From Dimargaris cristalligena (taxonomy: Eukaryota; Kickxellomycota; Dimargaritomycetes; Dimargaritales; Dimargaritaceae): 64,000 nt of DNA. A program made the position numbers and the translations under genes. This document shows, piece after piece, positions 10,577-21,209 of this stretch. Under the pieces are notes generated by a model that saw only the letters and a list, made by a program, of their open reading frames with translations, was not told the DNA's origin and ran no database searches. Position 1 is the first letter of the stretch. Each line of letters begins with the position of its first letter. The stretch is taken from positions 62,001 to 126,000 of the forward strand of contig JANBQC010000013.1 in NCBI GenBank assembly GCA_027576995.1, given 5' to 3'.

Positions 10577-11850
10577 GGAACTGGTATCCCCGACTTGGGT
10601 GTGTATGCGTATGCGTGTGTGGGTGTGGGTGGGTGCGTGGTGGAGCAAGAGAAAGTCAACACGGTAGCGGTTTAGCTATAATAACAGGTGCGCCTTAAGA
10701 CGAGACCGAAAGCACTGCTGCGGGTTTGACTAGTGTAGACGTAATGGGGAGGGAGCTAGATAAAGATAAGTAAAAGTTGACAAATGTACAAGGCAGTCGA
10801 GCGTAGGCACAGGAAGGTTGGTCTCAATTTGGGGAGAAAAAAGGGGGTGGTGGTGTTACATGGCCTGGCCAATTATTGGCGGCGTTGAAATTTCAAGGTT
10901 TGAGGTAGTGGACCTTCTGCGGTAGTTGGATACCAATGGCCCCGACGCGAAACAACTAAGGCGAAATGGATAAAGTAGACGATTGAATATAGTAGATTGG
11001 CTGTAAATAAAAGGAACGCGGAACACTGCCAAGAATAAGAATAAGGCGAAGCGGAACACTATGTTGAATTGATCTGCACCGAGAGACTGGAAACTTGAAG
11101 GAATGAGAGAAGTTTAAAGAAGCCACTTTGTTGGACACATATATAAAATACATGCAGGCCTGTGTGGTTGGTTCTATACTAAATAGTAGTTGGTGGTGGT
11201 TGTTCTTGACCCGCTTTTTCACTGGTCTACCTACACACACCCACATAATATGCCAATAATACTACCAACCTTTTCCCACCAGACCAATAATAATAATAGC
11301 TTGACCCCATAAATGTGGATGCACATCACCTTCTCTCCCATGTCTATTATTAATAGCTATCCTCCTCCCTGCACTATTTATTGGTCCCATCTTTTCCCAT
11401 GTTCTTCCCCCCTCCCCCTCATTAATTACGCAGCTATATAAACAGATTGGACCTCCCCACTTAGTCATCCAGAACTATGCACCCTTTTAACTTGGGCTAG
11501 AAAGCGGTATACGTTGATGGCCAAGCCTATTTTTATTCGGTGGTGGTAGGAGAATTCGCCTACTATATACCTGTCGTGAATTTAAAAAGAAGGATTTCCT
11601 TGATTGGTGGATAACCAAGGGACCAAGCAGCAGGTATTACCCCACTATTCCTATAATGGAACCCCTATTTACATTGATTATAAATGGTGAGTGGGTTCGA
11701 GCGGGGCGTGGGCATAGCACCACGCTTCCTTTCAAATAAGCGTTTGGAGGATTTTCCAGTATTCCTAGAATGATGGATATTTTGGTTGATATATCAAAGT
11801 TCAACAATGGCATCGGTAGTGATTAGGTGTAATGTTTGATGTGATGTTAT
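10577..11850. other. Spacer, promoter side of the YTA7-like gene
   Basis: It lies between the YTA7-like start (minus) and the 3' end of the TFIIE-alpha gene (minus). A CA/TG-rich tract at about 10597-10633 sits just 5' of the YTA7-like start. Only short frames of low quality occur, with many A/T runs. Nothing else was recognised. Confidence 0.5.
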
Positions 11851-14812
11851 TCAGGCTGGAAGGCTACATCGACTGGCCATCTGTGAATAAATCCTTCAGA
11901 AAATTCCCACTTGGGCCGTGGACCCATGAAGGATAATCTCAAAACCAAATAACTAGTTTCTTCTTACCTCGTACTCCTCCGGTGTCATTTGGGCGCGATG
12001 CTCGTCAGTGATTAGGTCTAGGGATACATCGTGGCCATTAACTACACATCAAGAGGAATCATGATAGTAGGCGGAAGGGTTGGAATAACAGTTAATAAAG
12101 TTGGCCTAATAGCCTCACGATGTAGGAGATGGTCGGCGACGATCCTTTTCTGTGCAAAAATATTAATTAAATAAATAAAAGTGACAGCATAGACCATAAT
12201 TCTGCGTCAATTAGTGGGGCCGGACTACTTACCTCTAACCATAGGTACATCATCCATATCGAAAGGCTCGTCGTCGTCAAAGTAATCGGCGGGTATTTGA
12301 GACTGGTCCGCAGGGGTTTCTATTCCGTTCATGGGCGTATAAGCATTGTTCGAGGATAGGTCTCCGCTTGGAGATCTTGAATTGGTTGTGGTTGAGCCAT
12401 CCAGACTAAATTTAGGCACGCTAAAGGAGTATACATACATATTTATATATATATATATATAAATATAATGTTAAGCGGACCTGGTACACTCCCTGTAAGT
12501 TAAATACGCGAGCAGACTAGGGCAGTGGGAGTAACAAGCGCCATACGTCCAAATTTAGGCCTGAATATCTATATGGAGCGACTGGATAATGGCTTTTGGA
12601 GACTTACCTGTCATCGCGACTCAGGGAGCCATTAGTATCGGAGCCATTAACTGGAGTGGCTTGGGATGAGGCAGGCGTGGCCCTTTCAAGGTCCGCGTAG
12701 TATTCAGCGATGTCTATTGGAAGGCACAAAAAAAAAGAAAGCGAGGGTAGGAATGCCAGTTTGTATATAAATTAAGGGAGTTAGGGTTCGAAGTGCATTT
12801 CGTTAAAATTTCCAACAAAATGTCACTACAAAAGGACGACCATATACAGTAGATTCACTCACGTTCTTGGTGATCTGCGCCACGACCCTCGTTGGCTGAT
12901 ATCAGTCCGGTTGAATATGAGCTGTTGGAGTTATTCTCGCCCGATCTCCGGCCCAACTCGGTTTTCACCCCGGATACCGTGCTGTACATGTGCCACGCAG
13001 GTAAGGCGTTTTGTTGACTGGGAAGCCCGTCATTTCCGATAAAAGGTATACCAATGTGACAAGAAGTTGACAAAGTAGAAAATACAATATCAAGAGTTAG
13101 ACCGCAATGTAAAATAAAGCAAGCCATGAATATAACAGTATGTAGTTAAGTGAGGGTAAATATCTGATTGACTGTACTTACCGCTTCTTATCAAGTTCGG
13201 CCTCGTGCGCTTTTCGGGCCGCCTCCGTAGTTTCCTCGTTTTCGAAAACGACTTTAATAATACTAGACCCTGCACCGGTATCCCTAGCCACGCTGAGTTC
13301 ATAATCGGGATTATCTGAAGAATACATACATATATATAAGTGGAGGGGGGGGGTTAAGAAGAAAGCGAAATTAGAGAGATATATAATTTGCATATGAGCA
13401 AGAGTTGGCTAGAGGCACGAAATTCCACAGGGAAAACCCCAACTATAAACGTCGCAAAGACCGGGTATCGACTAATCCAGAGAGAAGAGAATATATACTT
13501 ACCATTTTTGGCCTTCTCCGTTGCGGCCTCGGCATCTTCAGACGCCTGTAGGGTAGAAACAAAATTGGTTCTATATAGAGATAAAGAGATAGCAAGGTGG
13601 TGATGAGGGTAGGAAAATAGTGGTTTGCTAGGGTTAGAAAGTAAAACAATATACCAGTCACAACCATATGGCCAATAAAGGTGTCATCACACAGCTAGGA
13701 GGTTATACACAAGGTTTTAGTACTTACGCTGGAATAATCAGGGAATCGGTCTTCTTAAGTAGGTCGATTATCGGCCGACAGTCGTCCATCAATCTATAGT
13801 ATCGAATCGACAGCAGCAGACACCATTAGCATGGTATTATAGTATCAGTTATGCGTAGGGATAAGTACAAAGATCCGCAAGGCAAATGCCATTTAAGGGG
13901 GGGATGGGTTAAGCTGTATTAAATACATGGCTGAATTGGCGGATATCTGATATGCCCGTTGGCCAAATTTCTTATCAGTAATAAGCCATTTGAGGACCAT
14001 CCCGTCTTTTGAAAACCTCAAAAAGGCACTATGAATGCCTGGCACGCAAATACATACCTTGATAGAGTTTCTTTGCTATGAGTGGATTGGTCGGCGTTCT
14101 CGTTTTCGATAAGTTCTGTCCGACATAGCTCGCAGTAGAATAGCCCAGTCGTTGCATCGAGCAGGTGTAAAATTTCGAGCGGGTCGTACGAGGCCTGGCA
14201 GTTGGGACAGGCATAGCCCTTCTTGTCCACCTCCTAAAAAAAATAGATATACAACAACAAATACATAGTCAACCCTAATCCACAGGGATGTCGATTCGAT
14301 TAACATTCAGTAAGATTCCGAATCCCCCTAATAGAATTGATGCATGCACCTGTAGTCAACGATAAAAAAAGTCGCAGGTCCCACGAGGAGTAGGGCGAAA
14401 CCTAAGGCGGGATAATACATGGGATGGTAGGATACACCGTCGTCTAAATTCCAACATAGGTCAGGTGAGCTAATAATCTACCTACACTTTGCATTCGCTC
14501 GGTGATTGTTTTCTGTAGTTTCCACATTTTCCATTTGATAACATCGACGAAATGTTTATAGTCCATGTAGTAGTATGTCTTCGCCAGGGCCCGTACTTCG
14601 GGTCGACGGGCCTCCATACGAGTAGCTCTGTGGATTGGAAAGCACCGTATAGTAGAATTCAGAGGTCTAGTTAGTCGGGGTGGTCAATATACTATTATAG
14701 TATTCTTTGAAACGGCTGCCTGTCAAGGGAAATTCCATCCAGGGTAAACGTTGTCTATATTAAGGGGGGGGGTCTATGAATAACTTCCCACATGTTTATC
14801 TAGCTATCTATC

Positions 14813-14844
<32 letters not shown>

Positions 14845-15056
14845 CGTGAATACAAGTCCACCTACACTTTAATAAGGCTGCTCTCCTTCAGCTTGCCGCC
14901 GACTCGATGGGCTTCGCGAGGGGTAATGCGTAGGAATCGCGCCAGCTCATCGTCGCGAACGCTTTCCCGGTAGTTAATATAGTCGAGCGCAAGGACGAGT
15001 CGGGTATCGTAGAAGGCACGGGCCACACACGAAACAAGCGCCTTGACAACGTCCAT
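11851..15056 (-). CDS. TFA1: Transcription initiation factor TFIIE, alpha subunit
   Basis: Eleven exons that join in frame to 442 residues: 15056-14866, 14627-14486, 14233-14058, 13793-13728, 13570-13503, 13314-13182, 13017-12863, 12713-12608, 12420-12233, 12041-11968, 11880-11851. Donors are mostly GTAAGT or GTAGGT. Residues 1-80 form the TFE winged helix (ALDYINYRESVRDDELARFL). A zinc ribbon follows with CPNC at 120-123 and CELC at 145-148. Later come the fungal TFIIE-alpha motif NALPAWHMYSTVSG, an acidic patch (YFDDDEPFDMDD) and the C-terminal MTPEEYE box. TFIIE recruits and regulates TFIIH at Pol II promoters. The last exon of nine codons is the least certain; without that splice the protein ends four codons past the donor. 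Confidence 0.88.
12444..12461. repeat. TA microsatellite in TFA1 intron
   Basis: About nine TA units within the intron between exons 8 and 9 of the TFIIE-alpha gene. Confidence 0.85.
14813..14837. repeat. TA microsatellite in TFA1 intron 1
   Basis: About twelve TA units just downstream of the first donor site of the TFIIE-alpha gene (minus strand), preceded by TATC units. Confidence 0.9.
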
Positions 15057-15763
15057 GGCGGGTCGGTACGTAAGTTGAAGCTATGAATAATACTGGCGGG
15101 AGGATATAGGTGAAGGTTGGAACAGGATTCAGAAGGAGGGGCTAATGCTTCACGGTATTATAGGTCGAATGCGACGACGCCTAAATGTATGGCCGAATAG
15201 GTATGCAGTCTAATAGAAGAACGACAGAGGAACGGAAATGATAACTCGCATCAAGTCAAGTCAAGGTCAGCAGTATATACGAATTGCCGTATAATAGTGG
15301 CACATAACAGGGTGTGAAAACAAGGGAATGCGATTGTTTCGCAACTGAGTCAACAATGGTCTGAGGAATTCAAGCAGGAGAACGCCTGCGAGGTAAAAAG
15401 AGGAGCAAAGCAGTCTTCCAATGGTCCCGGCAATTTAAAAGAGGTTTGGAGGGGGTTAACAAAGAAGTAATCCTTAGAAGAAAGGAGGCGAGGAGAGCCA
15501 CCCGCCCATTGACACCCGCCAGCTTTAACACTGGTGTCTCCAAGCCTTCCTTTTTGGTTAAACTTTACGGATAGGCCAGCGATATCGCTTTACTTGTTTA
15601 GTGCGACAGTTCGCTCTTTTTATTTTCTTCATTTCTTTGGTAGCTTTTATAATTTCCCGACCGTCAGTACTCCTGGCGGCCCCGCACTGTTGCATTGCGC
15701 CTGTGCTTGTTCTCTTAATTACTTTTCTACCACTCCTATTCTACCATACCCTCCCCGACCAAA
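15057..15763. other. Bidirectional promoter region between TFA1 and DPH4
   Basis: The divergent start codons of the TFIIE-alpha gene (15056, minus) and the J-protein gene (15764, plus) are about 700 bases apart. The plus side is CT-rich for 200 bases before the ATG. No other gene was recognised. Confidence 0.5.
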
Positions 15764-16927
15764 ATGACCACCTCCTACTATACCCATTACGACTATTTAG
15801 ACATCGACTCCGTCGCTTCGAAGGACGAAATTAAGCAAGCCTATCAAACCAAAGTACTCAAGGTAGGTTCAGGTGGAATGCACACCTTTTTCCATGGGAG
15901 CTATGAATCCGGTTAAACCCCAGGGAATATGCGCATATAAAAAAGAACCGATGGGCGGACAGGTCCACCGAAAGTATCTTCGTTATGAAGTATGGACTTT
16001 CCTCTGTATTGAAACCCAGCTGTTCCCAACCTTCCCGGGCTTTACTATCAAAGCAATACGTTGGATGTCCGGCTGCCGTAATTGTATTCATTATTAACCA
16101 TTCCCGCGACCAACCTTATCCAATTTATTGGTTAAAAAACAACAACCATGTAGGTTCACCCCGATAAGGTCCGGTCAAATAATGTAGTAACCCAACGCCA
16201 AACGGCCGAATTGTTCGGCAAAATACAGCTGGCCTGGCAGGTCCTACGTGACCCCGTTAAACGGAAGGATTACGACCTTTACCTTGCAGGTAGGAAATAG
16301 CGATATAAATGAGTGCGCGTGTTTTGTCATCTCTCTGCAGTGGTTATGCCGAAGGTGAAGCAATATACGATACATTTTAAGCAAACTAACTAACTTGTAT
16401 GCCCGGTTTGCTGACACGCTGGTATGGAACCCTGGGTCATGTAGAATTGCGCACAGCCGAACATGGTATTGTTCAAGAAGAGGTAGACTTGGACGAGATG
16501 GAAGCTGAAGGTAAACGCAACTATATAATTTGTCGCCTAAGTATATTCGCCATGTATTATTATTATTATTGGTATTATCGCAACCCAACTGCGTACCATT
16601 TATATATTTAGTGGCTACTACTTGGACAGGCGTTTCTATCACTTGATTTTCGGAGGTTTGCGTATTTACTTTCTGATCTCTCACTCGGGATTTATCGTAT
16701 TCTAACTATATTTCTTTACATTACTTTGAACCGACGATTTTTTTTTTCTAAACCGCACTCACCCAATTCATGATCGTATTTTAGAGGGCATATACACTCT
16801 GGCTTGCCGATGCAGCGGAGAATATACAATCACAGACGCAGATTTGGAGCTGGGGGCTGATATTGCGTTCTGTTCAACTTGCTCGCTACGGATAAAAATT
16901 ATTTACGAAATAAACCCCACTGCTTAA
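15764..16927 (+). CDS. DPH4: Diphthamide biosynthesis protein 4, J-domain with CSL zinc finger
   Basis: Four exons: 15764-15862, 16154-16289, 16457-16510, 16785-16927. They join in frame to 143 residues. The J domain spans residues 1-80, with the HPDK motif at 35-38 falling right after the first intron; a helix IV with DPVKRKDYDLYL follows. The C-terminal CSL (DPH-type) zinc-binding domain shows Cys104-x-Cys106 (ACRCSGEYTI) and Cys126-x2-Cys129 (FCSTC). This combination is specific to Dph4/Jjj3, which stimulates Hsp70 ATPase and supplies electrons to the Dph1-Dph2 radical enzyme for diphthamide formation on EF2. Length is close to yeast Jjj3 (172). All splice junctions restore family sequence, so the model is solid. 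Confidence 0.9.
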
Positions 16928-17317
16928 ACCACTAAAGAATTCTCACCCCGTGCATTTCGTTTTTCTCACCTGCCATTGTCAACCCCATGAACATGAAAAC
17001 CCATTGGACTGGGGGTGGTAGACTTATGTCTTGCGCCCCCTCATCAAAATACACGGCTCGTTTGTATGAATTGCCCCAACTATTTTTCTCTCACTGGGGG
17101 CAAATATGTTTTACACTTCCCAATTACCGACGCCGCACCTTTTTATTGGTCTTAGGGCTGTGTAAAATAAGACTAGGTTCTATTTGGAAAGCCAGAGGAC
17201 ACAGAACTATTGGGGTCTAATATTATGTTCAATGTTTTTCAATTAGTAAACTACACCTTACTTGTTGATGACTAGCGCTAATTATGGCTTTATGATTAAA
17301 AAAAGCCTAAAAATAAC
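16928..17317. other. Spacer, 3' flank of DPH4
   Basis: About 390 bases of AT-rich sequence containing the 3' flank of DPH4 and the T-rich transcription stop of the minus-strand tRNA gene. No coding evidence was seen. Confidence 0.4.
17300..17317 (-). terminator. Pol III terminator of tRNA-Gln
   Basis: Immediately downstream of the tRNA on the minus strand are runs of five and then seven T (read as A-runs at 17310-17314 and 17299-17305 on the plus strand). This is the standard RNA polymerase III stop. Confidence 0.7.
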
Positions 17318-17390
17318 AGGTCCCACCGAGATTCGAACTCGGGTTGCGGGGATCAAAACCCCATGTGATAACCAACTACACTATGGAACC
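17318..17390 (-). tRNA. tRNA-Gln, anticodon UUG
   Basis: The minus strand folds into a full cloverleaf of 73 bases. The acceptor stem pairs GGTTCCA with TGGGACC, the D arm is GTG/CAC, the anticodon stem TGGGG/CCCCG encloses a loop TTTTGAT with anticodon TTG (reads CAA, Gln), and the T arm is CCGAG/CTCGG with loop TTCGAAT. Internal Pol III promoter A box (TAGTGTAGTTGG) and B box (GAGTTCGAATC) are intact. No intron is present in the anticodon loop. CCA is not encoded, as expected in a eukaryote. The opening sequence resembles known eukaryotic tRNA-Gln. Confidence 0.95.
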
Positions 17391-18494
17391 ACACTATAAA
17401 AATGTTTTAAATTAATTACTTTTATGGGTAATAACTACAGTAAGTAATGAGTGTTTAACCAGTTGTGTCCTTCCCTCTCCTTCCCAGGCCCGGGAAATGT
17501 CCACTCAGAGAATGCTTCCTGAGATTGGATGTGTTCGGACTTTACTTGCCAAGCCATCCTGTTCTCTGTAATATTATGTAGGTTTTAATCTATTTGGTTC
17601 TACATTTTGTCTAATTGACTTGTTGAAATGGATGATAATTGCCGAGCGGGCTTTGTGGCTGGGAGATGGTTATAATTCTACCTACAGTGGAATACCTAGC
17701 CATTCTACTGTCCCTTCTATTAGAAATGTCTGGTACAATGTGGGGGTTTGGGCCGCATGGCTGATTAATTATGACACTACCCCTTTTACCGATCTGGATC
17801 CCTGTGCTATGATCTACATTATCCATTGTAAGACCTGGCTATCGTCTCGCAACGGTAAAATAAGCAAGGAGGTTCGTTTCGTCCTTGGCAGGTGAGGTGC
17901 ATATCTGTTGGGTGGTGGGCCTCGGCTTTGGCTAAACAATCCACCCCTTCTCCGCAGTCACCGGGGATTACAGGGAAGGGGGTTCAATACACTTATGCAT
18001 TTGCCGCTACATTGGCCCCCATCCAGGCATTGGTTACAATACCGCCCTATAAATCTATCTTGAGCCCATCATCCGCCTTAGTTCCAGAAATGGCACACCA
18101 AAGGAACATGCTAAATAGAACGCGTCCATTCCTAGCTTGACTGTGCCAATTGGCGGGATTTGGCAGTAGGTCTAGTATTTCTTCTTTGGAGTGTAGACTA
18201 GAGAGTTGCCTAATGACCCCATGACACACACTGCTCTGACCGTGGAATATCGAGAATCCTTGGCTGTATGTTATTCCGGTGGCCTGACGTTGTCATTGTG
18301 ATGGCCCTATTGAGTTGTCCCCCCACCTGACTATATCTACGTATTTTCCCAGCTACCTGAGGACACGCCTTTATACTTTTCTAGCTGCTTTTGAGTAGTT
18401 ATATAAACCGAACCATTCCTGTTTTTTACTCTTTATAACTACACCCCCTCTTTTGCTTCGTTTCGTGCATTCACTAGGCCCACCCCCTCCCTCC
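17391..18494. other. Spacer with weak open frames
   Basis: 1.1 kb between the tRNA and the Lys/Asp-rich gene. Plus-strand frames at 17620-17895 and 17892-18140 look slightly protein-like, but they match no family I know, are in different frames, and lack a convincing start context. The last 100 bases are CT-rich leader sequence of the next gene. Confidence 0.4.
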
Positions 18495-19853
18495 ATGTCC
18501 CACTATAATTACTCCTCGACCGGCGGAGCTGCCGCCGACTACTACGCCGAAGGCGCGGATGTGTCCAACCGTGGCATGCATCCCAACTCCGGTGGCCATT
18601 TCCCCGGTCACGAGAAGAACCACTCGCATCCGTCTTCGCATAGTCGTGGCAGCGACGGTAGTAGCGATGACAGCAGTGACGACAGCGAATACGACGGCCA
18701 CGACCAAACCCGCGGCCACGACCATAAAGACCATAAGGACAAAAAGGACAAGAAGGGCAAAAAAGACAAGAAGGATAAGAAGGACAAAAAAGACAAGAAG
18801 GACAAAAAGGATAAGCATAAGCCAAGCAGCAACGACCCACTCGCTAAACTCACGGCCCTCCCGGTGGTCGGTTCGTTAATGGGTCAACTCGGCGGTAAAC
18901 TCCCGACCTCTTCGAAGCCCTCGTCGTCAGCACCCAGCAGCAGTCTGGGAATTGCTGGCGGTGTCCTCGGTGGCGCCTCGCTTGCGACAATGATGGGTGC
19001 GTTCTCATCTAAACCGAACCAACAACCCCCTTCTTCGTCTGCTTCGACATCATCGAAACCCAACTTCTCCGGGCCGCCGTCGCAGTCATCCACGGGCGGA
19101 TATAATCGACCCCCTATGGGCGGACCGTCGGGGCCGAACTATCCCCCGCAACAGCATCAGCAACAGCCCAACTATCAGCCGCAATTCCAGCCCCAAAATC
19201 AGCATCAGAATCAGCCTCCCCGTCCCTATGGTGGTGGAAGTGGTCCCAACCCCAACTTCCCCTCGGGCCCCCCTAACTTCTCCCAAGGTGCCCCCGGTTT
19301 CCCGTCTCCCGGTCCCCCTAGTTTTCCCCAGGGGCCCTCGAATAATTACCCCCAAGGTGGGGGCGGTCCCCCTAACTTCCCTTCGGGACCCCCCAATTTC
19401 CCCCAAGGCGGCGGACCTCCTAACCAGTTTCAGTCAGGACCCCCCTCGTTTCCCTCGGGACAGTCCAATTTCAACTACGGCCCTCCCCAACATGGCGCCT
19501 ACCCCGCACCCAATTTCCAGAACAATGTAAGCAATTAACTAACAAAACACCGCCCCTACTCTATTCATTCGGCCACGCGAATCAATTAGGGGCAGTCGCT
19601 CGAATATTTGATACTGGAATCCGCCTGCCCATAGACTCCATGGGTATTAATATTATAATTCACTAATCTATCGTATTGGTTGATTATTGGAAATGTACAG
19701 AGTAACAACGGCGGCAACCAGGGACCCCCACGCCCGTACTACAATGGCCCTAATTCCCAACAACCCATGAACCAGCCGGGCTATTTTCCTCAATCCGGGG
19801 GTGGACAATACCGCTCGGCCGATGATGACAATGGCCCATCCATGCCCAACTGA
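18495..19853 (+). CDS. Low-complexity Lys/Asp- and Gly/Pro/Gln-rich protein, function unknown
   Basis: Two exons, 18495-19526 and 19701-19853 (GTAAGC donor, TACAG acceptor, phase 0), give 394 residues. Order of regions: a Ser/Gly/Asp/His-rich N-terminus with acidic SSDDSSDDSEYDG (about 55-75); a run of repeated KKDK/KKDKK units (about 80-110, bases 18733-18815); a short hydrophobic glycine-rich stretch (GIAGGVLGGASLATMMGAF, about 153-172) that could insert in or associate with membrane; then a long Pro/Gly/Asn/Gln/Phe tail with repeated GPPNF(P/S) units. I do not recognise the family, and low complexity makes homology unreliable. An in-frame ATG at 18453 would add 14 residues. Coding-like sequence continues past the stop and is listed separately. 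Confidence 0.7.
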
Positions 19854-20160
19854 TTCCCCGGTATAATGGCCGATCCCGCGACTGCTCAGGCTCCCCCTTT
19901 CCTGCGTAATTTCGGCCAGTACGGTTCCGCTACTGCGCCAGGTGATCAAGCTTTCAAAACGGCGTGAATGAGCGCAACCATACGCGCACTATTTCGGCCA
20001 ATATCCATTCTCGTGGACCTTACATGCGGGCGGTGATCTGGCACCACGGCAGGATGAAATCGCCCCTTTGGCTACAAGCCAGCGTTTCACTCTATTAGGG
20101 CTGACCATCACCAATCCATACCGTCGCCTTTGGCTTTATTTGTTCTATTTTTTATGGTGA
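19854..20160 (+). other. Coding-like sequence downstream of the stop of the Lys/Asp-rich gene
   Basis: The same frame as exon 2 stays open after its TGA for 37 codons (19854-19964). A second frame stays open for 62 codons (19972-20157, stop 20158). Both use coding-like codons, and both contain a FGQY motif. No clean donor/acceptor pair linking them to exon 2 was found. They may be extra exons, a read-through tail, or a recently frameshifted C-terminus. Confidence 0.35.
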
Positions 20161-21209
20161 CCCAGGAATGTTTTTTCTCCTACGAACTTTACCTTTAGCG
20201 ATTCAGTAACTTGTAATAAAGTACATTTACATAACTAAACGTCTATGTTTTAGATGTAATGCTGGAGCACGGTTGCAGTGATGCAGATTACCCGATAAAT
20301 GTCCAAAGCTGGATATAACTGCATTCCCGGCAGTAATTCCACACCCTTAACCGGTAAGCCAATATGCATTACCATGAACACCAAAAAGGACCAAGATAAA
20401 CTGCAGGTGAATTTACGGAATGTCTAATGAATGGCATAATCTAAACATCACCATTATAAAAGCTAGCAGCGACAGCGTATTGTTCAAACCAATGCTTCAG
20501 GAACATAGTGCTGTAATCCCAGTTAAAGAGCAACTCAGCAATGTAAATGTTGATGATATCAGTAATTGGGGGAATTCGTGAGGGTGATTAAGCTATTGGG
20601 GTCCGTGGGTGAGAACGGTACTCCAAGTATATATGATATTTCGACCTCGATGAAATAGGAAAAAGGGGTAAGATTGTTTATTGTAAAGCTGAGTTGGCCC
20701 TAATCTATAGTATAAAAATAAATGGGCAAACTAACAAAGTGGTATGTGGTAAACACTGTTGATATCCACGTAACTGTCCAGGAGGGTAAATAATAAGATA
20801 ATAATAAAAATTCAAGTCGCTAATTACCTGCAAACAAAAATAAAAAGAGCATGAAAGAGTGGCATAGTGCCCTCCCTGATTCGTCGTATTAATATTACAA
20901 GCCAAATAAAAGTAAAGGAATCGCGTATCAATCATCAAAATTGATATTACTACTATGAGCGAGAATTGTACAGTTAAACACTTAATAATAAGTGGGGAAA
21001 ACCACTCGGTAGCTATGAAAAAAAAATAAAAAAGGTCAGCCAAAAAGTACTGATTCTGAATAATTGAACCCAAAACTGGGTCCGAAAATAATAATGATAT
21101 GACTGCTTGGGGCCAATAACATATAATGTTAACAAAGCTGTCCCGTTTTCGGGCAGTGGCCCTGTTCACTTGACGGCCCGTTCTACACATTGGCCGGCCA
21201 CGCATTCTC
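20161..21209. other. AT-rich spacer
   Basis: Between the Lys/Asp-rich gene and the 3' end of the inositol kinase gene. A 166-codon minus-strand frame (20705-21205) is rich in Phe, Ile, Tyr and Leu simply because the DNA is AT-rich. No gene was accepted. Confidence 0.45.

Noticed and set aside
10577..10648. First 24 codons of the longest YTA7 frame as protein
   Set aside because: Encoded by a CA-repeat (THTHTRIRIHT), more likely 5' leader; the next ATG begins sequence typical of the disordered head. Not fully excluded.
13503..13545. TFA1 exon 5 starting at 13545
   Set aside because: It gives the wrong frame for the rest of the gene; the acceptor at 13570 keeps the conserved NALPAWH and acidic regions in frame.
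17620..18140. Two plus-strand frames of 91 and 82 codons as a gene after the tRNA
   Set aside because: No family features, the frames differ, codon usage is weak, and no splice pair joins them in phase.
18733..18815. AAG/GAC repeat as a non-coding satellite
   Set aside because: It is in frame within the exon and codes for the Lys/Asp run with mixed AAA and AAG codons.
20705..21205. 166-codon minus-strand frame as a membrane protein
   Set aside because: Its Phe/Ile/Tyr/Leu richness follows from AT-rich DNA, there is no conserved motif, and it sits against the 3' end of the inositol kinase gene.
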